This document shows positions 5,507 to 6,980 of a stretch of DNA of 6,980 nucleotides, one piece after another; positions within the stretch are counted from its first letter, which is position 1; every line of letters begins with the position of its first letter. This stretch comes from JACOVP01 sp035289145 (GTDB lineage Archaea > Nanobdellota > Nanobdellia > SCGC-AAA011-G17 > UBA489), in the NCBI GenBank assembly GCA_035289145.1, contig DATDXZ010000054.1, positions 1-6,980 of the forward strand. The letters are read 5' to 3'. Position numbers and translations under genes: made by a program. A model generated the notes under the pieces. The model saw only the letters and a list, made by a program, of their open reading frames with translations, was not told the origin of the DNA and did not search any database.

Positions 5507-6931
5507 TTAAGGAAGGTATCTCTTCAATAGTTCTTGTACTTTCTTGCCGTCCACTTTACCCCTATAAGCACCCATAACAATACCCATCAACGCGCCAGAT
5601 GAAGCACCTTTGTTCTTGGCAATTATCTCTTTGATATTTTTTTCCAAGTCGGCATCAGAGATCATCTGGTATTTCGTTAGGTCAAAAGGATGTCCTTGTG
5701 CTAGTGCAGCGAGCATATCAGTCGCGGCTTGCTTAGATAAATTTTCTTTGCTATAAGCGTCAAACACTTTGGCAAAGTCTTTGTCTGTTAGTTTTCCAGT
5801 GTCAATATGCAGTCTTGTCTTGATATCTTTTGGAATCTCACTTAACACGCGTGCAATAAAACCAGCTTCAAGTTGTTTATACTTGTCAGCAAATGTTGTA
5901 AACCATGGATTGCTGATGACTTCACGTGCCAGCACTGGTGGTAGATTATATTTTTTCTCAAACTGTTCTGTTTTCTCTGAGAGTAATTCTGGTAATACTA
6001 AACTGTCTAAAAACTTTTGTTCAAGCATGATGACTGGATGATCTGTTTCTACATACATTCTGCTTGCTCCAGGCATAGGTCGTAAAAATGTGGTTGATCC
6101 ATCGGGCTGCATCTTTCTGACTTCACTTCTGCTTTTGTTTTGTTTGATATTTTCTAATTGCCGCAGCACTTCTTTTTCAATCACTAGAGGAATCAACTGT
6201 AAATCTTGTACGCCTTTAATTTCTACTCTTGGATGACCTTTGATGCTGACATTCAAGTCTTGTCTGATCGTGCCAATCCCGCTTCTAAATTTGCTGGTAG
6301 ACTTCAACACCATGCCTAAATAAGAAGCGATCTCTTTGACTTGGTCAGGATGAGTCATGTCTGGTTCAGTCGTGATTTCAATAAGTGGAATACCTAATCT
6401 ATCCAGCCTGAACACAGTATATTCTGGTTCGCTTCTGATCCTTCGTGCAGAATCTTCTTCAATGCAGACACTAGTGATGCCTACGTTACCATGTTTTGTC
6501 TCTATTTTACCGTCTAAAGCAACCAAAGCAGTTCTTTGAAAGCCAGACGTGTTGGAAAAATCTAAGACTTGTTTGCGCATAGTTTGAATCGCGTCAACAA
6601 GGTTGCATTTCAAGAGTAGCGAGACTTCTAAGACTGCGCGGAGAGCATGATGATTGACTTGATGAATAGGTTCTTCGTCAGTTTCAACAGAACAGCTGCT
6701 GCTATGCACAATTTCATACACTGCATATTTTCCTTTTTTTACTTCATGTTCTGCAACCAGATCTTTTTGCCCAGTCTCGCTGCGGACAGCATGCAACGTT
6801 CTCTTCACTAGGGCGTCAAAAGGTTTGTCTGTTAATTCTGAAGGGCAGGCACAAAACAATTTATGACTCTCTATTTGACGATGCACCTCAATACCTATTT
6901 TTAATCCTAGAGATTTATAGTCAAGAACCAT
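5507..6931 (-). CDS. gatE: Glu-tRNA(Gln) amidotransferase subunit E, lacking the GAD domain
   Basis: GatE is the kinase/transamidase subunit of the archaeal GatDE complex; GatD supplies ammonia and GatE converts Glu-tRNA(Gln) to Gln-tRNA(Gln). GatE-type motifs include YKSLGLKIGIEVHRQI (5-20), KLFCACPSEL (24-33), MRKQVLDFSNTSGFQRTALV (118-137), EEDSARRI (158-165), FRLDRLGIPLIEITTEPD (174-191), GIGTIRQDLNVSI (218-230) and RVEIKGVQDLQLI (235-247). A YqeY-like tRNA-binding tail follows (about 370-474, with GALMGIVMGAYRGKVDG). Usual GatE is about 620-630 residues; this has 474. VIEKEVLRQL (250-259) runs almost directly into VRKMQPDGSTTFLRPMPG (271-288), where the AspRS-like GAD domain should be. 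The length equals that of bacterial GatB, but the motifs are those of GatE. gatD is not in the window. Confidence 0.93.
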   Translation of the reverse strand: MVLDYKSLGLKIGIEVHRQIESHKLFCACPSELTDKPFDALVKRTLHAVRSETGQKDLVAEHEVKKGKYAVYEIVHSSSCSVETDEEPIHQVNHHALRAVLEVSLLLKCNLVDAIQTMRKQVLDFSNTSGFQRTALVALDGKIETKHGNVGITSVCIEEDSARRIRSEPEYTVFRLDRLGIPLIEITTEPDMTHPDQVKEIASYLGMVLKSTSKFRSGIGTIRQDLNVSIKGHPRVEIKGVQDLQLIPLVIEKEVLRQLENIKQNKSRSEVRKMQPDGSTTFLRPMPGASRMYVETDHPVIMLEQKFLDSLVLPELLSEKTEQFEKKYNLPPVLAREVISNPWFTTFADKYKQLEAGFIARVLSEIPKDIKTRLHIDTGKLTDKDFAKVFDAYSKENLSKQAATDMLAALAQGHPFDLTKYQMISDADLEKNIKEIIAKNKGASSGALMGIVMGAYRGKVDGKKVQELLKRYLP

Positions 6932-6954
6932 AAAAGAAAGAAAAAACTACTTCC

Positions 6955-6962
6955 TTATAAAA
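6955..6962 (-). promoter_or_regulatory. TATA-like box of gatE
   Basis: TTTTATAA on the minus strand has its centre about 27 bases upstream of the gatE ATG, with no Shine-Dalgarno site between. This suggests that gatE heads its own transcript, leaderless, and that gatD is not immediately upstream in the same operon. Confidence 0.5.
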
Positions 6963-6980
6963 GTACTGTTTGTCATTCTG

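Noticed and set aside
5769..6539. Plus-strand frames within gatE (5769-6041, 6357-6539)
   Set aside because: They are antisense shadows of a certain gene.
5507..6931. Calling this gene gatB because of its 474-residue length
   Set aside because: The length matches GatB only because the GAD domain is missing; the N-terminal and core motifs, such as the LDRLGIPLIEI and VEIKGVQDL regions, are those of GatE.

Overview
The window looks like a chromosomal stretch from an archaeon, probably a small-genome lineage of the DPANN type; that lineage guess is inference. The evidence for Archaea is an archaeal-only GatE amidotransferase subunit, an archaeal-type asparaginyl-tRNA synthetase, and AT-rich TATA-like boxes 25-30 bases upstream of several start codons, a spacing that fits leaderless mRNAs.

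Layout. At the left edge, about 113 bases may hold the start of a gene reading leftwards off the window (weak call). Next is pyrB on the plus strand (218-1162), ending in a T-tract. Convergent to it on the minus strand are asnS (1414-2706) and, starting two bases after its stop, a small Cys/His-rich ORF (1169-1411). The AT-rich stretch 2707-3647 is not empty. It holds a minus-strand gene of about 138 codons (2880-3295) that reads coherently but needs a one-base shift at an A7 run to reach its start codon. It also holds a plus-strand stub of a P-loop kinase (3377-3532) that stops shortly after the Walker A region, and a 66-base near-perfect inverted repeat (3548-3613). The right half is all minus strand: gatE (5507-6931), a 137-residue protein of unknown function 13 bases after it (5080-5493), then aspS (3648-5015), which appears to have its own promoter.

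Function. Three genes make aminoacyl-tRNAs of the Asp/Asn/Gln group: AspRS, AsnRS, and GatE, which with GatD converts Glu-tRNA(Gln) to Gln-tRNA(Gln). PyrB uses aspartate for pyrimidine synthesis. The most striking observation is that the AspRS is of bacterial type, and that both it and the GatE lack the GAD insertion domain these two families normally share. Each has a clean internal deletion at the expected site. The other points worth attention are the frameshifted gene, the kinase remnant, the long hairpin, the apparent leaderless promoters, and pyrB without an adjacent pyrI.
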